Assembly (NCBI GenBank): GCA_900446925.1
Contig: UAVY01000007.1
Coordinates: 186,001 to 250,000 of the forward strand
DNA length: 64,000 nucleotides
DNA from: Citrobacter koseri
GTDB taxonomy: Bacteria; Pseudomonadota; Gammaproteobacteria; Enterobacterales; Enterobacteriaceae
Direction of reading: 5' to 3'
The notes beneath the pieces were generated by a model, which saw only the letters and a list, made by a program, of their open reading frames with translations, was not told the DNA's origin and made no database searches. Shown one piece after another: positions 38,103 through 54,224 of this stretch (the stretch's first letter is position 1; each line of letters begins with the position of its first letter). The translations under genes and the position numbers were made by a program.

Positions 38103-38555
38103 TTAGTGTGATTGTGACAGGCGTTTTACCGCCGTCTGTAAAGCGTATGAGTAACCGTCAGCGCCGAATCCGCAAATAACGCCAGCCGCAATATCGGAAA
38201 GATACGAATGCTGGCGAAACGGTTCCCGCGCATGTACGTTGCTCAGGTGAATCTCGATAAACGGGATGCTCACCGCGAGCAGCGCATCGCGAATCGCAAC
38301 ACTGGTGTGCGTAAACGCGGCCGGATTAATCAGGATATAGTCCACAGTGTCTTTAGCCTGATGAATACGGTCGATGAGTGCGTACTCCGCGTTAGACTGC
38401 AAATGATCCAGCGTCACATTCAGCGCGTCGGCCTCTGCATTCAAACGGTTAACAATTTCCGTTAGTGTCAGGGTGCCGTACTTATCGGGTTCACGGGTGC
38501 CGAGCATATTAAGGTTCGGACCGTTTAAAAGCAAAATGTGTGATTTGTCGGCCAT
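38103..38555 (-). CDS. aroQ: type II 3-dehydroquinate dehydratase
   Basis: A 150-residue type II dehydroquinase of the shikimate pathway. [20 protein letters not shown] contains the catalytic lid Arg and Tyr, [14 protein letters not shown] and [12 protein letters not shown] follow, and [14 protein letters not shown] carries the active-site His. It lies upstream of accBC, which it probably precedes in one transcript. E. coli K-12 lacks a type II enzyme gene here in some annotations, so the symbol follows the enteric yhdH-accB neighbourhood. The frame is intact. Confidence 0.92.
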   Translation of the reverse strand: MADKSHILLLNGPNLNMLGTREPDKYGTLTLTEIVNRLNAEADALNVTLDHLQSNAEYALIDRIHQAKDTVDYILINPAAFTHTSVAIRDALLAVSIPFIEIHLSNVHAREPFRQHSYLSDIAAGVICGFGADGYSYALQTAVKRLSQSH

Positions 38556-38791
38556 CGTGCAGCTATCTCCTGCGATTCTCCGGTAAAAAACAAAATATAC
38601 CTTTGATGCGCGATTGTCACCCTTTCAGCGGCTTAAAAACCCTGTCCGGGAAACCAAGGTCGCACATTATAACGATTTCGTAGCATTTGGCAGCTAAATA
38701 CTGGTCTTATCAGGGAAGATTATCAACTGCTAACACGCAAAGACCCCAAGGCGAGTCCTGGTTTTGCAACAAACCGCACATAACGGAGGCG

Positions 38792-39415
38792 TTACAGCAT
38801 TTTGCCCGCAAACGACCGCCACCACTGGCGAAATGTCTTGTAGCGCCAGGCTAAAAGCACCAGCGCCAGCAGGGCATAAATGACTGGCTGCGGCGATAAA
38901 ATTTTTACCGACCACAGATAATGAATGGGAGCCAGAATCGCGACAAGATAAACGGAAGTTATGCAAACGTTGCCAGCGTTTCCCCAGTTTTCGTTGCGCC
39001 GCCTGCGTGGAGGTCAACGTAAGGGCGAATAAAATGAACCAACTGATAATGCCCAACGTTAAATAAGGACGAGTGATTAACTCCTGGGCCCAGCAGCGCC
39101 AGATTATTTATGCCCAGTTCAAGTAGCGCATAGCTGGTTAAATGCAGCGTGGCCCAGGCGAAGCACCATAACCCTAACAAGCGGCGAGTGCGGATCAATA
39201 ATGGTTGTTTAGCGTAGCGCGCCAGCGGTGAAACCAGCAAGGTGGCGAGCAAAAATTTCAGCGCTGTCCTACCGGTAAAGTGTTGAATATCTTTGACCGG
39301 ATCGGCGCTGAGCCCTCCCTGATTCACCGCCCAGACGAGCCAGAGAAACGGGTAATAATCCGGCAAGATGCAGCAGTACTTTTAGCCAGACGATCTGTTT
39401 TTGTGTCAGACGCAC
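38792..39415 (-). pseudogene. msrQ: heme membrane subunit MsrQ (YedZ), frame broken (probable errors)
   Basis: Inner-membrane b-type heme protein that passes quinol electrons to MsrP for repair of oxidised methionine in the periplasm. A GTG start at 39415 directly follows the msrP stop. [17 protein letters not shown] sequence, [35 protein letters not shown] and [15 protein letters not shown] show the membrane helices with heme His residues. Three extra C residues near 39355, 39085 and 38970 split it into four frames, and the net length returns to frame with the end FAGKML at 38792. Confidence 0.88.
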
Positions 39416-40420
<1,005 letters not shown>

Positions 40421-40497
40421 AGCATCCTCCGTCATGCGTTTTTTTAAGCATGACGGAGGCGAAACGTTAACGCGAATATGTCACGAAAATTTGAAGA

Positions 40498-41483
40498 TTA
40501 GGCAATCTTCACCAGCGTACGGCCCTGCGCCTGGTTATTGATGATGGCATCGGCGAATTTCGGCGCGTCTGCCAGCGTGATTTCTGTTGCAGCCTGCGCA
40601 TAGAAAGAGGCTGGCAGGTCGTTGACCAGGCGTTTCCAGGCTTCTGCGCGGCGGGCAGGCGGAGTCATCACGGAATCCACGCCCTGCAAGCGGACATTAC
40701 GCAGAATAAACGGCATGACCGTGGTAGGGAGCGCGAAGCCGCCCGCCAGGCCACAGGCCGCAACGCAGCCGCCGTAGTTCATCTGCGCCAACACTTTTCG
40801 CCAGCACTTTATCGCCAACGGTGTCGATGGCAGCCGGCCCAGAGTTGTTTTTCCAGCGGGCGGGATTCGGCAAACTCATCGCGCCCCAGAATGCGGTTGG
40901 CGCCCAGGCTACGCAGGTAGTCGTGGGTGCTTTCGCGTCCTGACACGGCCACAACCTGGTAGCCCAGCTTATGCAGCAACGCAACGGCAGTGCTGCCCAC
41001 GCCGCCGCTGGCGCCCGGTCACGACAATCTCGCCATCTTCAGGGCGAATGCCCGCGTCTTCCAGCGCCATCCAACGCACAGCATGGCGGTAAAACCGGCG
41101 GTGCCGATAATCATCGCATTTCGGCTATCAAGGCCTTTCGGGAGAGCAACCAGCCAGTCGCCTTTTACGCGGGCGCGCTCAGCCAAACCGCCCCAGTGGT
41201 TTTCGCCCACGCCCCAGCCGGTCAGTAAAACCTCCTGACCGGCATGGAAGCGGGGATCTTCACTGGCGCGTACGGTTCCGGCGAAATCGATGCCAGGAAT
41301 CATCGGAAAGTTACGGATGATTTTCCCCCTTCCCGGTGATGGCCAGAGCATCTTTATAGTTCCAGGCTGGACCAGTGGACATCTACCGTTACATCCCCCT
41401 TCCGGTAGCCGACTTTCTTCCAAGGGTCTGAACCGGAAGCAAGGGGTTTTACCGTCCTGCTGTTCTAAGATCAAAGCCTGCAT
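40498..41483 (-). pseudogene. acuI: acrylyl-CoA reductase AcuI (YhdH), frame badly broken (probable errors)
   Basis: Zinc-independent medium-chain reductase that converts acrylyl-CoA to propionyl-CoA with NADPH. Pieces in several frames read MQALILEQQDGKT, NFPMIPGIDFAGTV, VLLTGWGVGENHWGGLAE, GSTAVALLHKLGYQVVAVSGRES and IINNQAQGRTLVKIA. The span is 986 bases against about 975 for 324 residues. About eleven extra bases make it one of the most error-rich genes in the window. It is divergent from csrD. Confidence 0.88.
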
Positions 41484-41687
41484 AACCTGTCCTCAATTTG
41501 CATAGTGGATTGGAAAAATATTTATGAAGACTATACTCGCTAATCAAAACGTGATGCCGATTCAACGCAATAAATTGCCAGATAGACCTGATTTGGTAGT
41601 ATGCCCCGCTTAGCTGTGCAATTTAACGGACTTCGCGTTCAGAGTTGCTCTTTCATGTCGTTTATAACTGTCGGAGTTAACACACGG

Positions 41688-43632
41688 ATGCGATTAACGA
41701 CGAAATTCTCAGCCTTTGTCACGCTGCTTACCGGGTTAACGATCTTCGTTACGCTCATCGGCTGCTCGCTGAGTTTTTACAATGCCATCGAGAATAAATT
41801 CACCAAGCCGCATTCAGGCGGTCGCCACCGCTATTGACACGCATCTTGTCTCCTCTGATTTTGTCACGCTAACGCCGCAGATTAATGAACTGATGGTATC
41901 GGTCGATATCGTGCGCGTCGATTTGTTGCAGGATGGCCGCCAGGTGTATAGCCATTCGCGCAACAGCAGCTATCGGCCAGCGGGAAGCAACAACCTGTAT
42001 CGTGAGCTGACGATTCCGCTGGTAAAGCATCCGGCACCTCGCTGCATGTGGTGTTTCAGGAGCCCGATGGGCAACTATTTTCACTCGCTCGTGACCACCG
42101 CGCCGCTCACGCTGGCGATCGGCTTTATCGTTCTCATCTTGTTCTTATCGGTACGCTGGCTACAGCGCCAGCTGTCCGGGCAGGAGCTGCTGGAAATTCG
42201 TGCAACGCGTATTCTGAACGGCGAACGCGGGCCGAATGCGCGAGGGTCGGTCTATGAATGGCCCGCGCGCACCAGTAGCGCGTTGGATATGCTGCTGTCT
42301 GAAATTCAGTTTGCCAGCGAACAGCGCAGCCGTCTGGATACGCTTATCCGTTCTTATGCGGCGCAGGATGTCAAAACCGGGCTGGGCAATCGCCTGTTTT
42401 TTGATAACCAACTGGCGACGCTGCTGGAAGATCAGGAAAAAAGTGGGATCGCATGGCGTGGTGATGATGATCCGCCTGCCAGACTTTAACCTGCTTCACG
42501 ACAGCTGGGGGCGCGATCTCGCGGAAGAACAGCTGTTTGCGCTGATTAATCTGCTGTCGACATTTATTATGCGCTACCCGGGTTCGCTGCTGGCGCGCTA
42601 CCCACCGCAGCGACTTTGCCGTCCTGTTGCCGCACCGCACATTGAAAGAAGCGGAGAGCATCGCCGGGCAGTTATTAAAAGCAGTAGATGCATTACCGGT
42701 TAATAAAAAGCTCGATCGTGACGATATGGTACATATCGGCATTTGCGCATGGCGTAGCGGTCAGTTCAACGGAGCAGGTGATGGAACATGCCGAAGCCGC
42801 GACCCGAAATGCCGTGTTGCAGGGAGGGAACAGCTGGGCGGTGTATGACGATTCGCTGCCGGAAAAAGGCCGAGGCAATGTACGCTGGCGCACCCTTATT
42901 GAGCAGATGCTCAGCCGGGGCGGGCCGCGGATTTATCAGAAACCGGCGGTAATGCGTGAAGGACGCGTACACCACCGGGAGCTGATGTGCCGTATCTTTG
43001 ACGGCGCCGAAGAGGTGATTTCGGCGGAATACATGCCGATGGTATTGCAGTTCGGTTTATCGGAAGAGTATGACCGCTTGCAAATTAGCCGTTTGATCCC
43101 GCTGCTGAAATACTGGCCGGAGGAAATCTGGCGATGCAGGTAACGGGTAGAATCGTTGATCCGCCCACGGTTTCAGCGCTGGCTGCGTGATACGTTGATG
43201 CAGTGCGAAAAATCGCAGCGAAAACGTATTATTTTTGAACTTGCCGAGGCAGATGTTTGTCAACACATCAGTCGGTTACAGCCTGTTATTCGTTTAATGA
43301 ATGCGCTTGGCGTTCGGATCGCGGTGACACAGGCGGGTTTGACGCTGGTGAGTACCAGCTGGATTAAAGAACTTAATGTGGAATTACTGAAACTTCATCC
43401 GAGTCTGGTAAGAAACATTGAGAAACGAACGGAAAACCAGTTGCTGGTACAGAGCCTGGTGGAAGCCTGCACGGGAACGCATACGCAGGTTTACGCGACA
43501 GGCGTCCGTTCGCGTAGCGAGTGGCATACGCTGACGGGGCGCGGAGTGGCGGGCGGACAGGGGGATTTTTTTGCCTCCTCCCAACCACTTGACACCAACG
43601 TGAAAAAATATTCGCAAAGATACTCGGTTTAA
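41688..43632 (+). pseudogene. csrD: RNase E specificity factor CsrD (degenerate GGDEF/EAL protein), frame broken (probable errors)
   Basis: Membrane protein that targets the small RNAs CsrB and CsrC to RNase E, so it sets CsrA activity. Two N-terminal membrane helices (VTLLTGLTIFVTLIGCSLS and LTLAIGFIVLILFLSV) flank a HAMP-like region. Degenerate GGDEF and EAL domains follow (RSYAAQDVKTGLGNRLFFDNQ, EYMPMVLQFGLSEEYDRL, TGVRSRSEW). The frame changes at about 41810, 42040, 42450, 42610, 42770 and 43135. 1945 bases against 1941 for 646 residues. Confidence 0.9.
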
Positions 43633-44983
<1,351 letters not shown>

Positions 44984-45047
44984 TCGGATACCGGCAGGGT
45001 GATGGTTTGATTACCCTGCCGACTCTGATACGAGAATACGCAAACTT

Positions 45048-46067
45048 ATGAAGCCAATTTTTAGCCGTGGCCCGTCGCTACAGATTCGCCTTATTCTGGC
45101 GGTGCTGGTGGCGCTCGGCGTGATTATAGCCGACAGCCGCCTGGGGACGTTCAGCCAAATCCGCACGTACATGGATACCGCCGTCAGCCCTTTCTACTTT
45201 ATTTCCAATGGTCCCCGTGAATTACTCGACGGCGTGTCGCAAACGCTGGCTTCGCGTGACCAACTCGAACTTGAAAACCGGGCGCTGCGCCAGGAACTGT
45301 TGCTGAAAAACAGCGAATTGCTGATGCTGGGGCAATACAAACAGGAGAACGCGCGTTTGCGCGAGCTGCTGGGTTCGCCGCTGCGTCAGGACGAACAAAA
45401 AAATGGTGACTCAGGTCATCTCCACGGTTAACGATCCTTACAGCGATCAGGTGGTGATCGACAAAGGAAGCGTGAACGGGGTCTATGAGGGGCAACCGGT
45501 CATCAGCGACAAAGGCGTAGTGGGCCAGGTCGTTGCGGTGGCGAAACTGACCAGCCGCGTTCTGCTTATTTGCGATGCGACACATGCGTTGCCGATTCAG
45601 GTGCTGCGTAACGATATCCGCGTCATTGCCGCCGGTAACGGCTGCACGGACGATTTACAGCTTGAGCATTTACCGGCAAACACCGACATTCGCGTTGGCG
45701 ATGTGCTGGTAACGTCGGGTCTGGGCGGCCGTTTCCCGGAAGGGTATCCGGTGGGCGTGGTTTCGTCCGTCAAGCTGGACACCCAACGTGCTTACACCGT
45801 GATTCAGGCGCGTCCGACTGCGGGTTTACAGCGTTTGCGTTATCTGCTGCTGCTGTGGGGAGCCGATCGCAACGGCGCTAATCCGATGACGCCGGAAGAT
45901 GTGCATCGCGTCGCTAACGAACGACTGATGCAGATGATGCCGCAGGTTCTGCCTTCGCCAGATGCGATGGGGCCGCCAGCGCCAATGCCGGACCCTGCCA
46001 CGGGGATTAGCCCGGCGCCTGCCGCGCCTCAACAACCGTCGGCTACGCGCGCAACGGGGGGGCAATA

Positions 46068-46068
<1 letters not shown>
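45048..46068 (+). pseudogene. mreC: rod-shape protein MreC, frame broken (probable error)
   Basis: Bitopic inner-membrane protein that links MreB to periplasmic wall synthases. An N-terminal membrane helix (IRLILAVLVALGVIIADS) and coiled coil (SRDQLELENRALRQELLLKN) are in the first frame. The beta-barrel domain (VISTVNDPYSDQVVIDKG to RLRYLLLLWG) and a Pro/Ala-rich tail are in the next. An A run of seven instead of six at about 45394 explains the shift. Corrected length is 339 residues; the tail appears shorter than that of E. coli. Confidence 0.92.
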
Positions 46069-46557
<489 letters not shown>

Positions 46558-46565
46558 AGGTTTCT

Positions 46566-47160
46566 ATGACTGACGTTTATCTTGCTTCCGGTTCACCTCG
46601 TCGCCAGGAGCTGCTTGCGCAGCTGGGCGTCTCTTTTGTACGTATCGTTACGGGAATTGAAGAAACGCGTGGCGAAGGCGAAAGCGCGCAACAGTATGTC
46701 TCCCGTCTGGCGCGGGAAAAGGCGCTGGAGGCGTAGCACAAACGGCGCGCGATTTGCCGGTGCTGGGCGCCGATACTATCGTGATTCTTAACGGTGAAGT
46801 GCTGGAGAAACCGCGCGATGCAGAACACGCAGCGCATATGCTGGCGCAAACTGTCGGGGCAGACGCATCAGGTGATGACGGGCCGTCGCGCTGGCGGACA
46901 GCCAGTACGTGCTGGATTGTCTGGTGGTGACGGAGGTGACGTTCAGAACACTGAGTGATGAGGACATCGCGGGCTATGTCGCCAGCGGTGAGCCTATGGA
47001 TAAAGCTGGAGCATACGGTATTCAGGGGCAGGGTGGCTGTTTTGTCAGGAAGATAAACGGCAGCTATCACGCCGTGGTCGGCTTACCGCTGGTTGAAACG
47101 TATGAGTTGCTGAGCAATTTTAACGCACTGCGTGAGAAAAGGGATAAACATGACGGCTGA
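46566..47160 (+). pseudogene. yhdE: Maf-like dTTP/UTP pyrophosphatase YhdE, frame broken (probable errors)
   Basis: House-cleaning nucleotide pyrophosphatase of the Maf family acting on dTTP and [24 protein letters not shown] has the Maf signature SxSPRR. Later pieces read [18 protein letters not shown], then [36 protein letters not shown] and the end [12 protein letters not shown]. Breaks lie near 46670, 46735, 46845 and 46890. 595 bases against 594. It overlaps rng by 11 bases. Confidence 0.88.
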
Positions 47161-48620
47161 ATTGTTGGTAAACGTAACGCCATCGGAAACACGCGTGGCG
47201 TACATTGATGGCGGTATTCTTCAGGAAATTCATATTGAGCGTGAAGCGCGACGAGGCATCGTAGGCAATATCTACAAAGGCCGTGTAAGCCGTGTACTTC
47301 CGGGTATGCAGGCGGCTTTTGTAGATATTGGACTGGAGAAAGCCGCGTTTCTTCATGCTTCAGACATTATGCCGCATACCGAATGCGTGGCGGGTGAAGA
47401 ACAAAAGAACTTCACCGTACGCGACATCTCTGAGCTGGTGCGTCAGGGGCAGGATCTGATGGTGCAGGTGGTAAAAGATCCGCTTGGCACCAAAGGCGCG
47501 CGCCTGACGACGGACATCACGCTGCCTTCCCGCTACCTCGTCTTTATGCCCGGCGCGTCGCACGTTGGCGTTTCTCAGCGTATTGAAAGCGAAACCGAAC
47601 GTGAACGCCTGAAGAAGGTGGTGGCGGAGTATTGCGACGAGCAGGGCGGATTTATCATCCGTACGGCGGCGGAAGGGGTGTGCGAAGAGGATCTGGCGTC
47701 GGACGCCGCTTACCTCAAACGCGTCTGGACGAAAGTCATGGAGCGTAAAAAGCGGCCGCAAACGCGCTATCAGATGTATGGCGAACTGGCGCTGGCGCAG
47801 CGCGTACTGCGTGATTTTGCCGATGCCGAGCTGGACAGAATCCGCGTGGATTCGCGTCTGACGTACGAGGCATTGCTGGAATTTACTGCGGAATATATCC
47901 CTGAGATGACCAGCAAGCTCGAACACTACAGCGGTCATCAGCCGATTTTCGATCTCTTTGATGTTGAAAATGAGATTCAGCGCGCGCTGGAACGCAAGGT
48001 GGAGCTGAAATCCGGCGGTTATCTGATTATCGATCAAACCGAAGCCATGACCACCGTTGATATCAATACCGGGGCGTTTGTCGGACACCGTAATCTTGAT
48101 GACACGATCTTCAATACCAATATTGAGGCGACGCAGGCGATTGCGCGGCAGCTGCGTCTGCGCAATCTGGGCGGTATCATCATCATCGATTTTATCGACA
48201 TGAATAATGAAGATCATCGCCGTCGGGTACTGCATTCTCTGGAGCAGGCGCTGAGCAAAGATCGCGTGAAAAACCAGCATCAACGGCTTTTCGCAACTGG
48301 GTCTGGTAGAGATGACCCGCAAGCGTACCCGCGAAAGCGTGGAACATGTGCTATGCAATGAATGTCCAACGTGTCATGGACGCGGTACGGTGAAAACGGT
48401 GGAAACCGTCTGCTATGAAATTATGCGTGAAATCGTGCGTGTGCATCATGCCTACGACTCCGATCGTTTCCTCGTTTATGCTTCTCCGGCGGTGGCGGAA
48501 ACGTTAAAAGGCGAAGAGTCGCACGCGCTGGCAGAGGTGGAAATTTTTGTCGGCAAGCAAGTTAAAGTCCAGATTGAACCGCTCTATAACCAGGAGCAAT
48601 TTGACGTCGTAATGATGTAA
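47150..48620 (+). pseudogene. rng: ribonuclease G, frame broken (probable error)
   Basis: Endonuclease of the RNase E/G family that matures the 16S 5' end and decays some mRNAs. The S1 domain (GNIYKGRVSRVLPGMQAAFVD) is followed by the catalytic region with IIDQTEAMTTVDINTGAFVG and FIDMNNEDHRRRVLHSLE (the metal-binding Asp residues), then the zinc-link CNECPTCHGRG. One inserted A near 48275 (VKNQHQR against VKTSINGF) shifts the frame. 1471 bases against 1470 for 489 residues. The start [13 protein letters not shown] is at 47150. Confidence 0.92.
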
Positions 48621-48687
48621 AAGACCGCCGTTTCCAGGCCGGATAACGGGTTTGTGAGTCACATTTTTGGCAGACAAGGAGAGACGC

Positions 48688-51600
48688 GTGAGGCGATTGC
48701 CGGGGATATTACTGCTCACTGGAGCCGCGCTCGTCGTCGTCGTTGCGCTGCTGATCAGTGGATTGCGCCTTGCGCTCCCCCATCTGGATAGCTGGCGTCC
48801 GGCGATCCTCAGCAAAATTGAATCTGCCACGGGTATTCCTGTTGCCGCCAGCCAGTTGCATGCGAACTGGCAAACCTTTGGCCCCACGCTTGAAGCCCGG
48901 GACATCCATGCCAGTTTGAAAGATGGCGGCGAGCTTTCAGTAAAGCGCGTCACGCTGGCGCTGGATGTCTGGCAAAGCCTGTTGCACATGCGCTGGCAGT
49001 TTCGCGATCTCACCTTCTGGCAACTGCACATCCGCCACCAATACGCCGATCCAACGCAGCGACAGCGACGAAGGCATTGAAACCAACCGTATTAGCGATC
49101 TTTTCCTGCGTCAGTTTGATCACTTCGATCTCCGGGACAGCCAAATTAGCTTTCTGACCTTATCAGGCCAGCGAGCCGAACTGGCGATCCCGCAGCTTAC
49201 CTGGTTGAACGGCAAAGACAGGCACCGCGCGGAAGGTCAGGTCAGCCTCTCCAGCCTGACCGGGCAGCATGGCGTGATGCAGGTTCGTATGGATCTGCGT
49301 GACGGACGACGGGCTGCTGAACAACGGTCGGGTCTGGCTACAGGGCCGACGATATTGACGTGAAGCCGTGGCTGGGCAAATGGATGCAGGATAACGTGGC
49401 GCTGCAAACCGCGCGCTTTAGCCTGGAAGGCTGGATGACGCTCACGAAAGGTGAAGTCTCCAGCGGCGATATCTGGCTTAAGCAGGGCGGCGCGAGCTGG
49501 CAGGGTGATAATCATTCGCACACGCTTTCCGTTGATAACCTGACCGCGCACATTACGCGTGAACAGCCGGGCTGGCAGTTTTATATTCCTGACACGCGTA
49601 TCACGCTGGATAGCAAACCCTGGCCGCGCGGCGCGTTAACGCTGGCCTGGGTGCCGGAACAAGAAGTTGGCGGTCAGAACAACATACGCAGCGATGAATT
49701 GCGTATTCGCGCCAGCAACCTTGAACTGGCCGATATGGACGGGCTGCGTCCGGTGGCGGCGAAACTCTCGCCTGCGCTGGGCGACATCTGGCAGGCCACA
49801 CAGCCACGCGGAAAAATAGACACTCTCGCGCTGGATATCCCGCTACAGGCGACGGAGAAAACGCGTTTCCAGGCGTCGTGGGATAACCTCGCCTGGAAGC
49901 AGTGGAAGCTCTTACCGGGCGCGGAACACTTCTCCGGCACCTTGTCCGGCAGCGTGGAAAACGGCGCGCTGACCGCCTCGATGCAGCAGGCCGAAATGCC
50001 GTATGAAACCGTCTTTCGTGCACCACTGGAAATTGAAAACGGCGTGGCGACGCTCACCTGGCTGAAGAATGACAAAGGGTTTCAGCTGGACGGGCGCAAC
50101 ATCGATGTGAAAGCGAAAGCCGTACATGCGCGCGGCGGTTTTCGTTATCTGCAACCCGCCGGAGAGGAGCCCTGGCTGGGGATTCTGGCGGGGATCAGCA
50201 CCGATGACGGTTCACAGGCCTGGCGTTATTTCCCGGAAAACCTGATGGGCAAAGAGCTGGTTGATTACCTTAGCGGCGCGATTCAGGGCGGCGAAGCGGA
50301 TAACGCTACGCTGGTGTATGGCGGCAATCCACATCTTTTCCCCTACAAACATAATGAAGGTCAGTTTGAAGTGCTGGTGCCGCTGCGTAACGCGAAGTTT
50401 GCTTTCCAGCCGGACTGGCCCGCGCTGACCGACCTCAACATTGAACTGGACTTCCTGAACGACGGCCTGTGGATGAAGGCGGATAGCGTCAATCTGGGCG
50501 GTGTTAAGGCCAGCAATCTGACCGCGATCATCCCGGACTATGCCAAAGAAAAGCTGCTGATTGATGCCGATATCAATGGGCCGGGTAAAGCGGTCGGCCC
50601 GTATTTTGACGACACGCCGCTGAAAGATTCTCTCGGCGCTACGCTGGAGCAGCTCCAGATTGACGGCGATGTGAATGCTCGCTTACATCTTGATATTCCG
50701 CTGGATGGCGAGCTGGTCACCGCCAAGGGGGACGTCTTGCTGCGTAATAATAGTTTGTTCATTAAGCCGCTCGACAGCACGCTGAAGAACCTGAGCGGTA
50801 AGTTCAGCTTCAACAACGGCAATCTTAAGAGCGAACCGTTAACGGCAAACTGGTTTAATCAGCCGTTGAACGTGGATTTCTCCACCAATGAAGGGGAAAA
50901 GGCCTATCAGGTCAACGTCAACCTTAACGGCAACTGGCAGCCGGGCCGTATGGGCGTGCTACCTGCGCAGGTGAACGATGCTATAAGCGGCGGTATGGCG
51001 TGGAACGGTAAAGTGGGCATTGCGCTTCCTTATCACTCTGGTGCGACATACAACGTAGAACTGAAAGGCGACCTGAAGAATGTGAGCAGTCACTTACCGT
51101 CACCGCTCGACAAGCAGGCCGGGGAATCCTTGCCGGTGAGCATTAAGGCCGACGGTAACTTGCGTGGCTTCGCGCTGACCGGCAGCGCCGGGAAAAATAA
51201 TCACTTTAACAGCCGCTGGCTGCTGAATCAGAAACTGACGCTGGATCGGGCAATCTGGACAACGGATAGCCGCACCACGCCGACATTGCCTGACCGACAA
51301 GGCGTTGAGCTTAATCTTCCGGCAATGGATGGCGCAGAGTGGCTGGCGCTGTTCCAGAAAGGCGCGGCGGATAACGTTGGCGCAAAGACCAGTTTGCCGC
51401 AGCGCGTGACGCTACGAACGCCTTCGCTGTCGCTGGGCGGGCAACAGTGGAATAACCTGAGCATTGTCTCTGAGCCGTCGCTGAATGGTCAGAAGGTCGA
51501 AGCGCAGGGGCGCGAGGTTAACGCCACGCTGGCGATACGCAATAATGCCCCGTGGCAGGCGAACATCAAATACCTGTATTACAACCCGAGCGCGGCGAAG

Positions 51601-52491
51601 CGTACAGACGGCGCGCAGGCGATCTCGCCGTTCTCCTCCCTTGAGCGAGTCAGTTTCCGTGGCTGGCCTGATGTGCAGTTACGCTGCGTCGAATGCTGGC
51701 TGTGGGGGCAAAAATATGGACGTATTGACGGCGACGTCGCGATTCAGGGAAATACGCTGACCCTGAGTAACGGGCTGCTGGATACGGGCTTCTCCCGGCT
51801 GACGGCTGAGGGTGTCTGGGTGAACACGCCGGGTAGCGAGCGCACGTCGCTGAAGGGGAAACTGCGCGGCCATAAAATTGATGCCGCAGCGGGATTCTTT
51901 GGCGTTTCGACCCCCATCCGCAACGCCTCGTTTAACGTGGACTATGACTTACACTGGCGTAACCTGCCCTGGCAGCCGGATGAGGCTTCCCTTAATGGTA
52001 TTTTACGTACCCGCCTGGGGAAAGGTGAAATTACCGAGCTGAGCACCGGTCATGCGGGGCAGCTTCTGCGTCTGCTGAGTTTTGACGCACTGCTGCGTAA
52101 GCTGCGTTTTGATTTTAGCGATACGTTCAGCGACGGTTTCTACTTTGACTCTATTCGCAGTACGGCGTGGATCAAAGACGGCGTGATGCACACTGACGAT
52201 ACGCTGGTGGATGGGCTGGAGGCCGACATCGCCATGAAAGGTTCTGTCAATCTGGTGCGTCGGGAACTCGATATTGAAGCCGTCGTCGCACCGGAAATCT
52301 CCGCCACGGTAGGGGTTGCCGCCGCGTTTGCGGTGAACCCGATTGTCGGGGCGGCGGTATTTGCCGCGAGTAAAGTGTTGGGGCCGTTGTGGAGCAAAGT
52401 CTCCATTCTGCGCTATCGCATCACGGGCCCGGTAGACAAACCGCAGATTAACGAAGTCCTGCGCCAGCCGCGTAAAGAAAGCCAGCAATGA
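48688..52491 (+). pseudogene. yhdP: AsmA-family phospholipid-transport protein YhdP, frame broken near N-terminus (probable errors)
   Basis: A very large periplasm-spanning AsmA/VPS13-like protein anchored in the inner membrane, implicated with TamB and YdbH in moving phospholipids to the outer membrane. A GTG start at 48688 gives RRLPGILLLTGAALVVVVALLIS (signal-anchor). Breaks near 49045 and 49305 precede a 1043-residue open stretch ending EVLRQPRKESQQ. The corrected protein has about 1266 residues, as in E. coli. 3804 bases against 3801. Confidence 0.92.
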
Positions 52492-52553
52492 TTTGACGGG
52501 GGCGAGTAATTGCCCCAATCTCAGTAAATAGAAATGAATGACGAACTGCAAAA

Positions 52554-52650
52554 GCCGGATGGCGCTGCGCTTATCCGGCCTACATAACTTCTACCGCAGT
52601 CCGGCATTGAAGCGCCTGATGGCGACGCAGGCGCGTCTTATCAGGCCTAC
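52554..52650. repeat. REP pair (BIME) between yhdP and tldD
   Basis: GCCGGATGGCGCTGCGCTTATCCGGCCTAC (30 bases, 52554-52583) and a second REP from GCCTGATGGCG to TTATCAGGCCTAC (52614-52650). Both are imperfect palindromes of the Salmonella/E. coli REP type. Confidence 0.85.
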
Positions 52651-52658
52651 AACAGTAA

Positions 52659-54122
<1,464 letters not shown>

Positions 54123-54130
54123 AGTCGTTT

Positions 54131-54202
54131 TGTAGGCCCGATACGCCATTGCGTTATCGGGCATTTTGCCGGGCGCGGCGTGAACGCCTTATCCGGCCTG
54201 CC
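54131..54202. repeat. REP pair (BIME) after tldD
   Basis: TGTAGGCCCGATACGC...GTTATCGGGCA (54131-54163) and GCCGGGCGCGGCGTGAACGC...TTATCCGGCCTGCC (54168-54202) are REP-like palindromes between the convergent genes tldD and aaeR. Confidence 0.75.
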
Positions 54203-54224
54203 TGTTCTGTAGTCGGGCCGTTGA

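Noticed and set aside
41601..41687. Longer csrD start at 41601
   Set aside because: The family N-terminus MRLTTKFSAF at 41688 follows a GGAG site; the upstream codons are leader.
47360..48358. 332-codon open frame on the minus strand opposite rng
   Set aside because: A shadow of the rng reading frame; rng has clear S1 and catalytic motifs in the other direction.
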